A model generated the notes under the pieces. It was not told where the DNA came from. It made no database searches and saw only the letters and a program-made list of their open reading frames with translations. Positions 1 through 8,993 of a stretch of DNA of 64,000 nt are shown here, piece after piece; the stretch's first letter is position 1; the number at the start of each line of letters is the position of its first letter. Made by a program: the position numbers and the translations under genes. Source of the stretch: Dyella acidisoli. GTDB lineage: Bacteria; Pseudomonadota; Gammaproteobacteria; Xanthomonadales; Rhodanobacteraceae. The DNA is taken from NCBI RefSeq assembly GCF_030160295.1, contig NZ_BSOB01000062.1, positions 26,008 to 90,007 on the forward strand. Direction: 5' to 3'.

Positions 1-421
1 CAGTCTTCGTTAAGACAAGGAGACGATGGAATCATTTCTGTTGCAGCTTCCGCATGACAGCGAAAAGTTGGCCGATGTAGAACGGAATCACGACCACAGC
101 ATTGCTAAAGCTGTGGTGAAAGCAGACCGCAAGCGCACCCCTGAACCCAGGTAATAATCCAGGACACGTAAAACATCCCGGTCACATTTGCTTGCCTTGT
201 TCTTGACATATCCCGTTGCAAGTTAGCCTCGACAGTGTGCAGGCGCCCCATCGTGCCGTTCGCGCAATACCTTTCTTTGCTCGTGCACCAGGATCGCTAC
301 GCCACGCGAAACGGCTGTTTCCCAAGTACACCGTGCCCATTTCGTGGGGCAATCATTCAACACAGTAATCGTGCAATTGAACAACGGCTAATGATTTTTC
401 CATCGACCCGGAGGTTCGCAC
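1..421. other. Region with no supported gene
   Basis: No convincing complete gene is seen. A 42-codon plus-strand frame starts at ATG 26 behind a good AAGGAG and ends near 154, but its product is polar and unlike anything I recognise. The opposite strand over about 27-155 reads as a hydrophobic peptide ending VMRKLQQK with no start codon inside, so it might be the decayed end of a membrane protein. Neither is strong enough to annotate. The promoter of the gene starting at 422 should lie in the last 100 bases. Confidence 0.3.
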
Positions 422-625
422 ATGACGACCACGCTAGATAAACCCTTGAGGCGCGAAATCGACGTGGAAGGACAGGCTTACACGGTAGTGCTCGATGCCC
501 AAGGCCTCAAGATTACGCGTAAGGCTCACCGCAAAGGCATCGAGCTTAAATGGACCGATATGATCAATGGCGATGCGGGCGCTGCAGAGGCCATGAATGA
601 GTCGGTAGCAGGCGAAGACGGATAG
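422..625 (+). CDS. Small hypothetical protein, 67 aa
   Basis: I do not recognise a family. The ATG is preceded by a clear CGGAGG at suitable spacing, which is the main support for a real gene. The product is small and soluble, with no signal peptide or membrane segment. It is charged: a basic middle (KITRKAHRKGIELKW) and an acidic end (EAMNESVAGEDG). The pattern of short strands (IDVEGQAYTVVLDAQGLKIT) suggests a compact beta-rich fold. The gene stands alone; a strong hairpin follows 43 bases after the stop. Confidence 0.6.
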   Translation: MTTTLDKPLRREIDVEGQAYTVVLDAQGLKITRKAHRKGIELKWTDMINGDAGAAEAMNESVAGEDG

Positions 626-667
626 CGATGCGACACGCCAAGCGCCTAAATAAATCCTTTTCCTCTC

Positions 668-700
668 AGTGGAGGATAGGGGGAGAGCCTATCCTCCACT
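668..700. repeat. Perfect 13-bp hairpin downstream of the small gene
   Basis: AGTGGAGGATAGG at 668-680 is the exact reverse complement of 688-700, with a 7-base loop. No T-run follows on either strand, so it is not a canonical intrinsic terminator, though its position just after the gene ending at 625 would suit mRNA 3'-end protection or weak termination. Confidence 0.6.
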
Positions 701-908
701 CGTGCGACTCCGATTTTTGCGAAACCGTTGCTGCAGGCATTTAGCCGAAGCAGACGCTCTGTTCAGTATGCGCAATCGGCACACCAACGGCGTGCACGTC
801 ACTCGATGCACCGCCTAGCGCCCATCTATCGACTCCGTCGCCAATCACGTTCGAATTATGCGCATTGTTCTACAGTGCCACCGACGAACGACCTTACGGA
901 GGCACGTC

Positions 909-1430
909 ATGGTCGAGCTAGTCGTCGCATGTTTCGATACGCAATTCGAGGCCAATGCCGCCGCTGAAAGGCTATTGTCCCGAGGATTGCAGCGCGAACA
1001 GATCGTGCTGAGCTTCGACGAGAGCGTTGATCATTCCGCCTCCAGTTCCAGCGCACCGACCACCGTGGTTTCCAAGGCCAGCCATACCGGGCGCATGGAC
1101 ACCAGTACCGGACGCAAAAAAAGAAAAAGTCTGCCGTCGCTATTGTTTGCATCATCACGCACGCCACCGCTGCCCGATCCGTCCTTGATCGGCCACACCA
1201 CGCTGATCGTCGAATTGCACGGCGAGATGTCGATGGATGACGCATGCACCTTGCTCGATATCGCAGGCGCAAGCTCTGTCCGTTCGCAGCAACATGCCAA
1301 GAAGCCCATCGAGGAAAATCCGGAGATGTGGCCTTCGGTCGGCCACGCATCTCGCGAAGATGTCCAACGCAGTATTGAAGCGGCCAAAGGTGGCGCAACG
1401 TTGAGAACGCGCACTCCCGGAAAAACGTGA
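909..1430 (+). CDS. YflT-like general stress protein, 173 aa
   Basis: The N-terminal 35 residues (VVACFDTQFEANAAAERLLS, then GLQREQIVLS) match the pattern of the heat-induced stress domain of YflT and general stress protein 17M: a beta strand, a helix that tracks a residue pair, and a second strand. A lysine/serine-rich linker follows (about residues 40-85), then a second alpha/beta segment with LIGHTTLIVELHGEMSMDDA. No membrane segment or signal peptide is visible. The ATG at 909 is preferred to an in-frame ATG at 858 because CGGAGG sits just upstream and the recognisable domain begins here. The family is known to be stress-induced; the biochemical role is not established. Confidence 0.6.
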   Translation: MVELVVACFDTQFEANAAAERLLSRGLQREQIVLSFDESVDHSASSSSAPTTVVSKASHTGRMDTSTGRKKRKSLPSLLFASSRTPPLPDPSLIGHTTLIVELHGEMSMDDACTLLDIAGASSVRSQQHAKKPIEENPEMWPSVGHASREDVQRSIEAAKGGATLRTRTPGKT

Positions 1431-2915
1431 TTACTGCCGTGCTTCCAGGCGCATACCGCGCGGCGTCAACCAGCGCTCCACACCTTCGAACAAGCCTTGC
1501 ACGACCAGCGCCATGCACGCGGCAGGAATGGCGCCTTCCAGAATCAAACCCGTATCGTCCAGACGGATGCCGGTCACGATAGGTTGCCCGTAGCCGCCCG
1601 CGCCAATCAGCGCGCCTAGAGTCGCCGTACCCACATTGATCACAGCAGCCGTCTTGATGCCCGCAAGAATGCTGCGCATCGCCATCGGCAATTCCACGCG
1701 GCGCAGCCGCACGCCGCGTGGCAGGCCCAAGGCTGCGGCGGACTCGCGCAGATCCGGCGGAATGCTGGTAAGGCCGGCATAAGTGTTGCGCACGATCGGC
1801 AGCAGGCTATACAGAAACAGCGCTGCGATGGCCGGCCACGTGCCGATGCCGAAAAGGGGAATCATGAACACGAACATCGCCAGCGATGGGATGGTCTGCA
1901 GCACGCCGCTCAACGCCATGATGAGGTGACCCAGCCGCTTCGTACGCGCCGACCACACACCCAGCGGGATCGCGATCAGCACCGCCGCCATCAGTGAAAT
2001 CAGCACCAGGCGCAGATGCTCCACCGTACGTAGCCACAGCCGCTTCCACATATTCGCGCCATCGCCATCCGGTTGTACGCCGAGGAAATCCGCCGCTGCA
2101 ACGGTTTCCTTTTCACCGTGCAGTTTCACCATGGCATTCATTTGACGCATCGCATCCGCACTGATACGCCCGGCGAGGCTCTTCAGCACGTTGACGAAAG
2201 CCGGCGAACTGCCTTCCAAATCAAGTCGGTACACATAGACCGCGTCGTAGTGCGGAAAGTAGTGCCGGTCATCATCAAGCGTACGCAGATGGTAGTAAGG
2301 GATCTCTGCATCCGTACTGTAGAGATCGATCGCATCCACGGCGCCGCTGGCCAGCGCGCGATACGAGAGCACGTGATCCAGCCCGCGAACCTGCGTTTGC
2401 GGCAAGCCATAGCGCTGCCGCAAGCCTGGCCAGCCATCACTGCGAGCCATGAACTCGTTGGAAAAGCCCAAGCGCAATTCGGGATGCGCCGCCAGATCCG
2501 AAAGGCTGCGAATGCCCAACTGTTTGGCGCGATCTTCGCGCATGCCGACGGCGTAGGTGTCATCGAAGCCCAACGAATCGGTGATGCCGACGCCGAGCGG
2601 CTTTAGCGCAGCGCGCAGGATAGGAATATCCGCATCGGGCGGCACGTTCTTCAGCAGCTCATGTGTGAGTGTGCCGGTGTATTCGGGATACGCATCGATG
2701 TCGCCATGCTGAAGCGCACTCCACAAGATGGCAGTACCACCTAACTCGCGCTGATGCACCACCGACACACCCTGCTGCCGCGCCGCCAAGCGCGCCATTT
2801 CACCAAGGAGCACCGATTCGGTGAACTGCTTGGAGCCGATGCGCACTGGCGACGCATGCAGCCACGCTGGCATCAGCAGCAACATCATCGTGATAGCTAG
2901 CCAAGCGCGCTTCAT
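1431..2915 (-). CDS. Osmoprotectant ABC importer, substrate-binding/permease fusion
   Basis: A 494-aa fusion. A signal peptide (MKRAWLAITMMLLLMPAWLHA) leads into an OpuAC/ProX-type binding domain (about residues 24-290; IGSKQFTESVLLGE, ELGGTAILWSALQHGDIDAY and YPEYTGTL are typical of the choline/betaine binding fold). A ProW-type permease follows (about 300-490) with several membrane segments and the EAA loop ESAAALGLPRGVRLRR, which contacts the ATPase. The start overlaps the stop of the ATPase gene by 4 bases (ATGA), so the two are translationally coupled. Substrate is inferred as glycine betaine, choline or a related compatible solute. Order is unusual: well-known fusions (OpuCB/BusB/EgtU type) put the permease first. 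A longer frame to 2987 exists but would bury the signal peptide. Confidence 0.85.
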   Translation of the reverse strand: MKRAWLAITMMLLLMPAWLHASPVRIGSKQFTESVLLGEMARLAARQQGVSVVHQRELGGTAILWSALQHGDIDAYPEYTGTLTHELLKNVPPDADIPILRAALKPLGVGITDSLGFDDTYAVGMREDRAKQLGIRSLSDLAAHPELRLGFSNEFMARSDGWPGLRQRYGLPQTQVRGLDHVLSYRALASGAVDAIDLYSTDAEIPYYHLRTLDDDRHYFPHYDAVYVYRLDLEGSSPAFVNVLKSLAGRISADAMRQMNAMVKLHGEKETVAAADFLGVQPDGDGANMWKRLWLRTVEHLRLVLISLMAAVLIAIPLGVWSARTKRLGHLIMALSGVLQTIPSLAMFVFMIPLFGIGTWPAIAALFLYSLLPIVRNTYAGLTSIPPDLRESAAALGLPRGVRLRRVELPMAMRSILAGIKTAAVINVGTATLGALIGAGGYGQPIVTGIRLDDTGLILEGAIPAACMALVVQGLFEGVERWLTPRGMRLEARQ

Positions 2916-3682
2916 GATGCAGCTCCACGCAGGGTGCGCTGCGCTTGCACGAAACGTGTCACGAAGGAATCGGCAGGCCGCTGGCACAAATCATCCAGAC
3001 GGCCATCTTGCACGACCTTGCCATGGCGCATTAATACCAGCCGATCGGCAAACCAGGCCGCTTCGGCCATATCGTGCGTAACCACAATGACCGTCTTGCC
3101 GAGCTGGTCGAAGATCGCTTTCAGCTCGTCCTGCAATTCGTGACGCACGATGGGGTCGAGTGCGCCCAACGGTTCGTCCAATAGCAAGGCGTCGGGGTTG
3201 AGCATCAATCCGCGCATCAATGCAACGCGTTGGCGTTGGCCGCCCGACAATTCCGCCGGATAACGCTCCAATGCACCTGGCGGCAGATGCGTGAGCCCGG
3301 AAAGTTCCTCGGCGCGCTGGCGAATGCGGTCGCGACTCCAACCGAGGTGATGCGGCAACAGCGCGAGATTGCCCAGTGCGGTGAGATGCGGAAACAGGCC
3401 GCCTTCCTGGATCACGTAGCCGACGCGCCGGCGCAGCGCCAAGACGTGTGTGGGTCCCAGTACCGATCCATCCACCCATATTTCGCCGCTGTCCGGCCAT
3501 TCCAGCCCCAGCAATACGCGCAGCAAAGTGGACTTTCCGGAACCGCTGCTGCCAATCAAGGCGGTGTTGCTGCCGGCTGGAAAGCGCAGCGTGACATCGT
3601 CCAACGCAGGGATAACGCCGTAGCGTTTGCTGACGCCGCGGAGCTCGAACGCTTCGGTGGAGGCGTTGCTGGTGAATGGCAT
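2912..3682 (-). CDS. Osmoprotectant ABC importer, ATP-binding subunit
   Basis: A 256-aa ABC ATPase with Walker A GSSGSGKST (about residue 40), signature LSGGQRQRVALMRG, Walker B ALLLDEPLGALDP and the switch histidine in VVTHDM. It resembles OpuCA/OsmV/YehX, but lacks the C-terminal CBS pair of OpuCA since it ends shortly after the nucleotide-binding domain. It is the first gene of a two-gene operon with the permease/binding-protein fusion, so together they form a complete importer. The start at 3682 (MPFTSNAS) is chosen because the homologous region begins at once; an upstream in-frame start at 3742 would add an unrelated peptide. The substrate is inferred from its partner. Confidence 0.85.
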   Translation of the reverse strand: MPFTSNASTEAFELRGVSKRYGVIPALDDVTLRFPAGSNTALIGSSGSGKSTLLRVLLGLEWPDSGEIWVDGSVLGPTHVLALRRRVGYVIQEGGLFPHLTALGNLALLPHHLGWSRDRIRQRAEELSGLTHLPPGALERYPAELSGGQRQRVALMRGLMLNPDALLLDEPLGALDPIVRHELQDELKAIFDQLGKTVIVVTHDMAEAAWFADRLVLMRHGKVVQDGRLDDLCQRPADSFVTRFVQAQRTLRGAAS

Positions 3683-3984
3683 GCAGGCAACGTATGACGG
3701 AGGAGGGAGCTTGAATCTACCAGCCCGAAGGACTTTCCCCAAAAAACACGACTAGCATCGCTAGAAATGCAGGCAAGATGGCAGGCATAACCCGTATGAA
3801 AGAAGCTCCGAAGGACGCCAGCGCACCGGATTTCAAGTATCGTGGTATCTGGCCCAGATGCCATTGTGGATACACCAGCTATGGCATCGACCTGATTCAC
3901 CGATGTCAGCCTCCATAGCTTTCATCAGGTACGTAGGCACTGCAAATTTCTTCCAGCACCTGGTGCGAACGCAGTGAGCATAGT

Positions 3985-5157
3985 GTGACCACCGAAAGAC
4001 GCAATGCAGATATTGAATGCCTGCGCGCTATGGCAGTCCTGGGTGTCGCATTCCTTCACCTGCAAGGCAATCTGTTCCATCCGGAACTGTCCTGGCTTCA
4101 TCGGTTCCTGCAGCATTCCAGCTATTGGTCCGGGGTCGACCTGTTCTTTGCGATTTCCGGCTTCGTGATTGGGCGCAGCCTTTTGCCACCGATGCTAGAA
4201 CACCAACATCACCTGAGAAATCAATTAAGAACCATCTGGGCTTTTTGGATTCGTCGCGTATGGCGATTGCTTCCGTCTGCCTGGCTATGGCTGATGCTCA
4301 TTCTCGTAGCAAGTATTTTCTTCAATGAAAGTGGTGTCTTTGGCACTCCACATGCGAATGCGATGGCCGCTTTGGCCGGTATGTTGAATATTGCCAACGC
4401 GCGCGGTTTCGGTGGCGCCTTCTTCCAGTATGAAAATGGTGCCAGCTTTGTATATTGGAGCCTGTCACTGGAAGAACAATTCTATTTTCTGTTACCCATA
4501 CTCGCGCTATGCCTGCGCAAAAGAATTGGCGCGTTGATGATCGTGCTCTTCCTGATTCAGCTTTTTCTTGTTCGCACTCCGCTTTTGATGTCGTTCCGAA
4601 ACGGCGCCATCGCCCTGGGCGTATTGCTCTCCATCGCGGAATCCGGCATTGCCTATCGCGTTGCCAACCCCAGTTGGCTTCTGCACTTGGGAGGGATGCG
4701 TTGGATAGTCCCGCTAATGCTGTTCGGACTGCTTTCGGTGTTGGCCTCCCCGGATTTGCAAAACTGGAGGTGGCGAATCAGTGCCATAGCGGTAGTGTCA
4801 GCCACGTTGGTATGGCTAGCCTCCTATGACAGTGACTATTTGTTTCCCACGGGCCGCTTCAAGCAAGCACTCGTTTGGGTCGGCGTCCGATCCTACGCCA
4901 TCTATCTGATACATATCCCTGCGTATTACTTCATACGCGAAGCCGCATTCCGCCTTGGTATCCAGATAGCCAATGCGGACTTCGCGCATACGGCGCTGCT
5001 GTTCATGGCAGCCGTCGCTGTGATGACGGCGCTAGCCGATCTCAACTATCGCGTTATTGAGCGCCCGTTGCGTCGCTACGGCAGATCTCTCGCAAACAGA
5101 TGCCTGAATCGGAATACGCCACCTATCGTGTTGCCGACACCTTTGCACCCTTCTTGA
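3985..5157 (+). CDS. Acyltransferase-3 family membrane protein
   Basis: A 390-aa integral membrane protein of the acyltransferase_3 (OafA/NodX/YrhL) family. The N-terminal signature is clear: NADIECLRAMAVLGVAFLH followed by a segment with WSGVDLFFAISGFVIGRSLL. About ten hydrophobic segments follow, with FVYWSLSLEEQFYFLLP in the middle, a family hallmark. These enzymes move acyl groups (often acetyl) onto sugars of O-antigen, peptidoglycan or exported glycans at the inner membrane. No SGNH domain is fused at the C-terminus, so the acceptor is unknown. The start is a GTG at 3985 without a strong Shine-Dalgarno. The gene stands alone, divergent from the osmoprotectant importer. Confidence 0.85.
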   Translation: MTTERRNADIECLRAMAVLGVAFLHLQGNLFHPELSWLHRFLQHSSYWSGVDLFFAISGFVIGRSLLPPMLEHQHHLRNQLRTIWAFWIRRVWRLLPSAWLWLMLILVASIFFNESGVFGTPHANAMAALAGMLNIANARGFGGAFFQYENGASFVYWSLSLEEQFYFLLPILALCLRKRIGALMIVLFLIQLFLVRTPLLMSFRNGAIALGVLLSIAESGIAYRVANPSWLLHLGGMRWIVPLMLFGLLSVLASPDLQNWRWRISAIAVVSATLVWLASYDSDYLFPTGRFKQALVWVGVRSYAIYLIHIPAYYFIREAAFRLGIQIANADFAHTALLFMAAVAVMTALADLNYRVIERPLRRYGRSLANRCLNRNTPPIVLPTPLHPS

Positions 5158-5333
5158 TCAGACAACGGAAAATCCGTACTGATCTTTATCCAGAACACGC
5201 TGGCTTCGCGCCATGTGGGCGCCAGCGGCCAGGGCTGTAACGATCCCGGCTCGACCTCTCCGAGGGAGGAGAGGTCGCAAAAAAACGGTGTGTGAAAGAT
5301 TGATGTTGCATAGCAGCATGTATCCTTACCCCC
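5158..5333. other. Spacer with a strong hairpin
   Basis: The spacer holds a perfect 10-bp stem, CGACCTCTCC (5252-5261) with GGAGAGGTCG (5268-5277), followed by seven or more A residues on the plus strand. The run is A, not T, on the plus strand, and lies 5' of the stem on the minus strand, so it does not fit an intrinsic terminator in either direction. Confidence 0.45.
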
Positions 5334-7493
5334 ATGCTCTCCCACGCCACACTTCTCCACTACTGGCGCCGCCTGCGCGGCTCGGATCGTTTCGCCGAAT
5401 GCCAGCGGGTGCTGCTCGCGCTCGGCGGCGTGATTCTCTATTGCCTTTGGCGCAATCATGCCGCCGCGATGATCCCGGCCATGCTTGGCGTGATCGCCTG
5501 TGCGCTGACCGAAACGGAAGACCATTGGCGCAGCCGCCTCACCACCCTGCTGATCACGCTGTTCTGCTTCGCGAGCGTGGCTTTTGCCGTGGAGCGTCTA
5601 CTGCCCCTTACCCTGCCATTCACCCTGACCCTGGGCGTGATGACTTTCGTGCTGGTGATGCTCGGCTCGATCAGCGCGCGCTACGCAACCATCGCGGGCG
5701 GCACGCTGATTTTGGCCGTCTATACGATGATCGGCACCGATCAGCCGCATCCATCTGGATCGTTCTTCATCGAGCCCTTGCAATTGCTGGCCGGCGCCGC
5801 TTGGTACGGTGCCCTTTCGCTGCTGTGGAGCGTGCTTTCGCCGCAATTGGCCGTACGCCACGCACTGGCTCGCGTGTTCGATGCGCTCGGCGACTACCTG
5901 GAAACCAAGTCCGCGCTATTCACGCCGGTCCACGGCATCGATCGCGATGCGCTGCTTCTCACGTTGGCCATGCAGAACGAGCAAGTGGTGGAAGCCCTCA
6001 ACGACACGCGCATCGTGTTGATCGACCGCATCGGCATGCGTCGCCCACGCGGCGCCACGGCTGCGCGACTGCAGCTCTACTTCAAAGCGCAGGATATCCA
6101 CGAACGCGTCAGTTCTTCACATTATCCGTACGCTGAGCTGGCCGAAGCGTTCTATCACAGTGATGTGCTGTTCCGCTGTGAACACATCCTGCGTCTGCAA
6201 GCACGCCAGTGCCGTAAACAGGCCCATGCGTTGCGCCTGCGCACCTCGCTCGCGGCGACCACCGACATGAGCGCCGCACACAATGATCTGCGCAACGCCA
6301 TCTACGCGCTGCGCAGCACGCCGTCGAGTCCCTCCGAACAACTGCTGCGATCGCTCGATGCCCTGCTGCGCAATATCGCGGCCATCCAGTCCCTGCTGGA
6401 GAACGACCACACGCCGATGACACTCGATGGCGAAGACGTCGCACTGCAAAATCCCGGCCCGCAATCGTTGTCCGAAGCCTGGGACCGCATCACCATCCAG
6501 CTCAGCTCGCGCTCCTCGCGCTTCCGCCATGCAATCCGTCTTTCCATTGCGCTGATGGCCGGGTTCGGCGTGCTGCGCGTCGTGCATCCCCAGCATGGTT
6601 ATTGGATCTTGCTGACCACGCTGCTGATCTGCCAGCCAAGCTACGGCGCCACGCTTTCCCGCCTGCTGCAACGCGTATCCGGCACGGTGATCGGCGTGGT
6701 GATCGGCTGGGCCACGCTGCGATTGCTGCCGGCTGCACCGTGGCAGCTGTTGCTGATCGTGCTGTCTGGCGTGGCGTTCTTCGCGGCGCGGCTGCGGCGA
6801 TACACCATCGCCACCGCGTCCATCACTCTGTTCGTGGTGCTGTGCTTCAACCAGGCCGGCAATGGCTATGAAGTAATGTGGCCGCGCCTGCTCGATACCC
6901 TGATCGGTGCTGCCATCGCCGCGTTGTCGATCTACCTGGTGCTGCCCGACTGGCAAGGGCGTCAACTCGATCAGGTGCTGTCCAACACCCTGCGCAACGA
7001 CGCGCGCTACTTGCAGCAGATCATTGCGCAATATGTACACGGCAAGCGCGACGACCTCCCCTACCGCATCGCTCGCCGCGAAGCCCACAACGCCGACGCT
7101 GCCCTAAGCGGCATGCTCGCCAACATGCTGCGCGAACCCGGCCGACAGCAACGCGGCAACGAAGACCTGCTGCGCTTCCTCACCCTCGCGCACACCATGC
7201 TGGGACATATTTCCGCGCTTGGCGCGCATCGCCAGGCCATCGACAGCACCCCGGCCCGCGACACCGTCACGCTTGCCGGCAACCTGATCGTGACCAAGCT
7301 GGAACACCTGGCCGACGCCCTGCTCGCCAATATGCCTGCAACAGTGCCGGACAGCGAGGCAGAACAAAGCACGATGCCACATGCGGATGGTGTGCAGGAT
7401 GAAACAGCGCGGCTAGTGTTGGGGCAGCTTGCGTTGATCTTGACCTTGCGGGATCGCCTGGCGAGTGTGATGAAGGATATGCGCAGTGAATGA
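5334..7493 (+). CDS. FUSC/YccS-like inner membrane protein
   Basis: At 719 aa this is the usual length of the YccS/YhfK group. Two hydrophobic blocks, about residues 20-165 and 395-545, each with four to six membrane segments, are separated by a long cytoplasmic helical domain; a second helical domain closes the protein. The duplicated membrane block with the motif GYWILLTTLLICQPSYGATLSRLLQRVSGT (quoted here in part, near residue 420) is the FUSC signature shared with AaeB-type aromatic acid exporters and fusaric acid resistance proteins. YccS-type proteins are thought to act as efflux or envelope proteins, but their substrates are unknown. No HlyD partner is adjacent. The next gene, on the other strand, is an efflux outer-membrane factor that belongs to a separate operon. 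Confidence 0.85.
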   Translation: MLSHATLLHYWRRLRGSDRFAECQRVLLALGGVILYCLWRNHAAAMIPAMLGVIACALTETEDHWRSRLTTLLITLFCFASVAFAVERLLPLTLPFTLTLGVMTFVLVMLGSISARYATIAGGTLILAVYTMIGTDQPHPSGSFFIEPLQLLAGAAWYGALSLLWSVLSPQLAVRHALARVFDALGDYLETKSALFTPVHGIDRDALLLTLAMQNEQVVEALNDTRIVLIDRIGMRRPRGATAARLQLYFKAQDIHERVSSSHYPYAELAEAFYHSDVLFRCEHILRLQARQCRKQAHALRLRTSLAATTDMSAAHNDLRNAIYALRSTPSSPSEQLLRSLDALLRNIAAIQSLLENDHTPMTLDGEDVALQNPGPQSLSEAWDRITIQLSSRSSRFRHAIRLSIALMAGFGVLRVVHPQHGYWILLTTLLICQPSYGATLSRLLQRVSGTVIGVVIGWATLRLLPAAPWQLLLIVLSGVAFFAARLRRYTIATASITLFVVLCFNQAGNGYEVMWPRLLDTLIGAAIAALSIYLVLPDWQGRQLDQVLSNTLRNDARYLQQIIAQYVHGKRDDLPYRIARREAHNADAALSGMLANMLREPGRQQRGNEDLLRFLTLAHTMLGHISALGAHRQAIDSTPARDTVTLAGNLIVTKLEHLADALLANMPATVPDSEAEQSTMPHADGVQDETARLVLGQLALILTLRDRLASVMKDMRSE

Positions 7494-7533
7494 GTACTGG
7501 AAATGCCGAGCTAAGGCTTGACGTTCCCAGGTT

Positions 7534-8982
7534 TCACCGCATCCAACCAAGCCCAAGACTCTTCTGCAACGACACGAAATCCTTCAACAGATCAGCCTGC
7601 CCCGCGACAAGATTCTGCTGTGCGGAGAACTGCGCTCGCTGCGTATCCAACAGATCGATCAACGAAGACGCACCGGCTTCGTAACGCTGATGCATCAAGT
7701 TCGCGGAGCGATCCGCCGATACTTCGATCTGTTGCAGACGCTGCACGCTGTCGCGCTGATGGCCGTAGCGGGACAGCGCATTGTTGGCATCCTGTAACGC
7801 GCCGAGCACGGTTTGCGTATAGCGGGCGATGGCTTCGTCACGACTCGCTTCAGCCTGGCGAATGCTGCCGCGCGTGCGCCCGAAATCCAACACATCCCAT
7901 TGCAGGTAGGGCACCCCCAGCCAGGTGAATGCGCTTTTCCGCGCCAGATGCCCGGGATCGCCGGCGTTGGAACCGATAAAGCCCAGCATCGTCACCTTGG
8001 GAAACAGGTCGGCTGTGTGTTCGCCGATCTGCGCGTTGCTGGCGGCAAGCCTGCGCTCGGCAGCGCGGATGTCCGGTCGTTGCTGCAGCATCGTGGCCGG
8101 ATCGTCGATCGGCACTGACGCCGGCAACGCAGGCAACGGTGCGGGCGTCGACAATTCGCTATCCAGCGCGCCAGGCGCCTGGCCGGTAAGCATCGCGAGC
8201 TGATCCAACGATTCGGTGATCTGCTCGTCCAGCGGAATCAGCGTCGCGCGGGTGTTTTCCACCTGCGTGGTCTGTCGCTCGACATCTGCATCGGTGCCGA
8301 CGCCACGCGCGCGACGCTGTTGTATCAATGCGAGTGTCTGCTGCTGCAGGTCGGCGGACTTATTGGCCAACGCCAAACGCCGCTGCTGATCGCGCAGACC
8401 GATATAGGCCTGCGCTACCTCGGCGGCAAGCGTCACCTGCGTATCCGCGAGATCGGCATCCACCGCTTCGGCCTGGGCCGATGCCGTTTCGATGGCGCGG
8501 CGCGTGCCGCCGAACAGATCGATTTCCCAGGACGCATCGAAGCCCGCCGAATACAGTTGCAGCGGACCGCCCCCGCTCGACGTATTGGACGATTGCGATG
8601 ACCGCAAGATGGACACATTCGGCTCACGCATGCGCAACGCCGCCGCATCCGCCGAAGCCGTCGGAAGTTCCTTGGCGCGCTGCTGCAGCAACTGCGCGCG
8701 TGATTCGAGCAGGCGCGCCTGTGCGGCATGCAGATCCGAGTTGTGCGCTAGCGCCGCGTCGATCAAGGCATCCAGCTTGGGATCGCCCAGCGTCGTCCAC
8801 CACTGGCTGGGGGCATGCGTCGTGGTGATACCAGTCACTGGCGTACGCACGAAAGCATTCGCATGGGTCACGTGCGGCGCACCGTGGTAATCGGGGCCGA
8901 CGGTGCAGCCAGACAACGCTGTGAGCGTGGTGATCAGCACCGCAAGCAAAACACGCGGCGAGCTTATGCCGGTTGTAGACAT
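7534..8982 (-). CDS. NodT-family outer membrane efflux lipoprotein
   Basis: A 482-aa outer membrane factor. The N-terminus is a lipoprotein signal (LITTLTALSGC, modified Cys about residue 22) followed by TVGPDYHGAP, the classic opening of NodT/OprM-type channels. Two coiled-coil repeats typical of the TolC fold follow (for example ARLLESRAQLLQQRAKELP and AERRLAASNAQIGEHTADLFP). It is the third gene of the efflux operon and would give the tripartite pump its exit duct. The ATG at 8982 sits 9 bases after a GAGG that overlaps the stop of the MFS gene; an earlier ATG at 8991 abuts that GAGG and is less likely. Confidence 0.9.
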   Translation of the reverse strand: MSTTGISSPRVLLAVLITTLTALSGCTVGPDYHGAPHVTHANAFVRTPVTGITTTHAPSQWWTTLGDPKLDALIDAALAHNSDLHAAQARLLESRAQLLQQRAKELPTASADAAALRMREPNVSILRSSQSSNTSSGGGPLQLYSAGFDASWEIDLFGGTRRAIETASAQAEAVDADLADTQVTLAAEVAQAYIGLRDQQRRLALANKSADLQQQTLALIQQRRARGVGTDADVERQTTQVENTRATLIPLDEQITESLDQLAMLTGQAPGALDSELSTPAPLPALPASVPIDDPATMLQQRPDIRAAERRLAASNAQIGEHTADLFPKVTMLGFIGSNAGDPGHLARKSAFTWLGVPYLQWDVLDFGRTRGSIRQAEASRDEAIARYTQTVLGALQDANNALSRYGHQRDSVQRLQQIEVSADRSANLMHQRYEAGASSLIDLLDTQRAQFSAQQNLVAGQADLLKDFVSLQKSLGLGWMR

Positions 8983-8993
8983 GTCAAACATCC

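Noticed and set aside
235..441. Open frame of 68 codons overlapping the start of the gene at 422
   Set aside because: No Shine-Dalgarno, composition unlike neighbours (Cys/Arg/Phe-rich), and it overlaps a better supported start.
5252..5286. Hairpin with A-run considered as an intrinsic terminator
   Set aside because: The run after the stem is A, not T, on the plus strand, and on the minus strand the T-run lies before the stem.
6117..7088. 323-codon antisense frame inside the FUSC gene
   Set aside because: Shadow of the GC-rich codon pattern; Gln/His/Arg-rich product with no domain.
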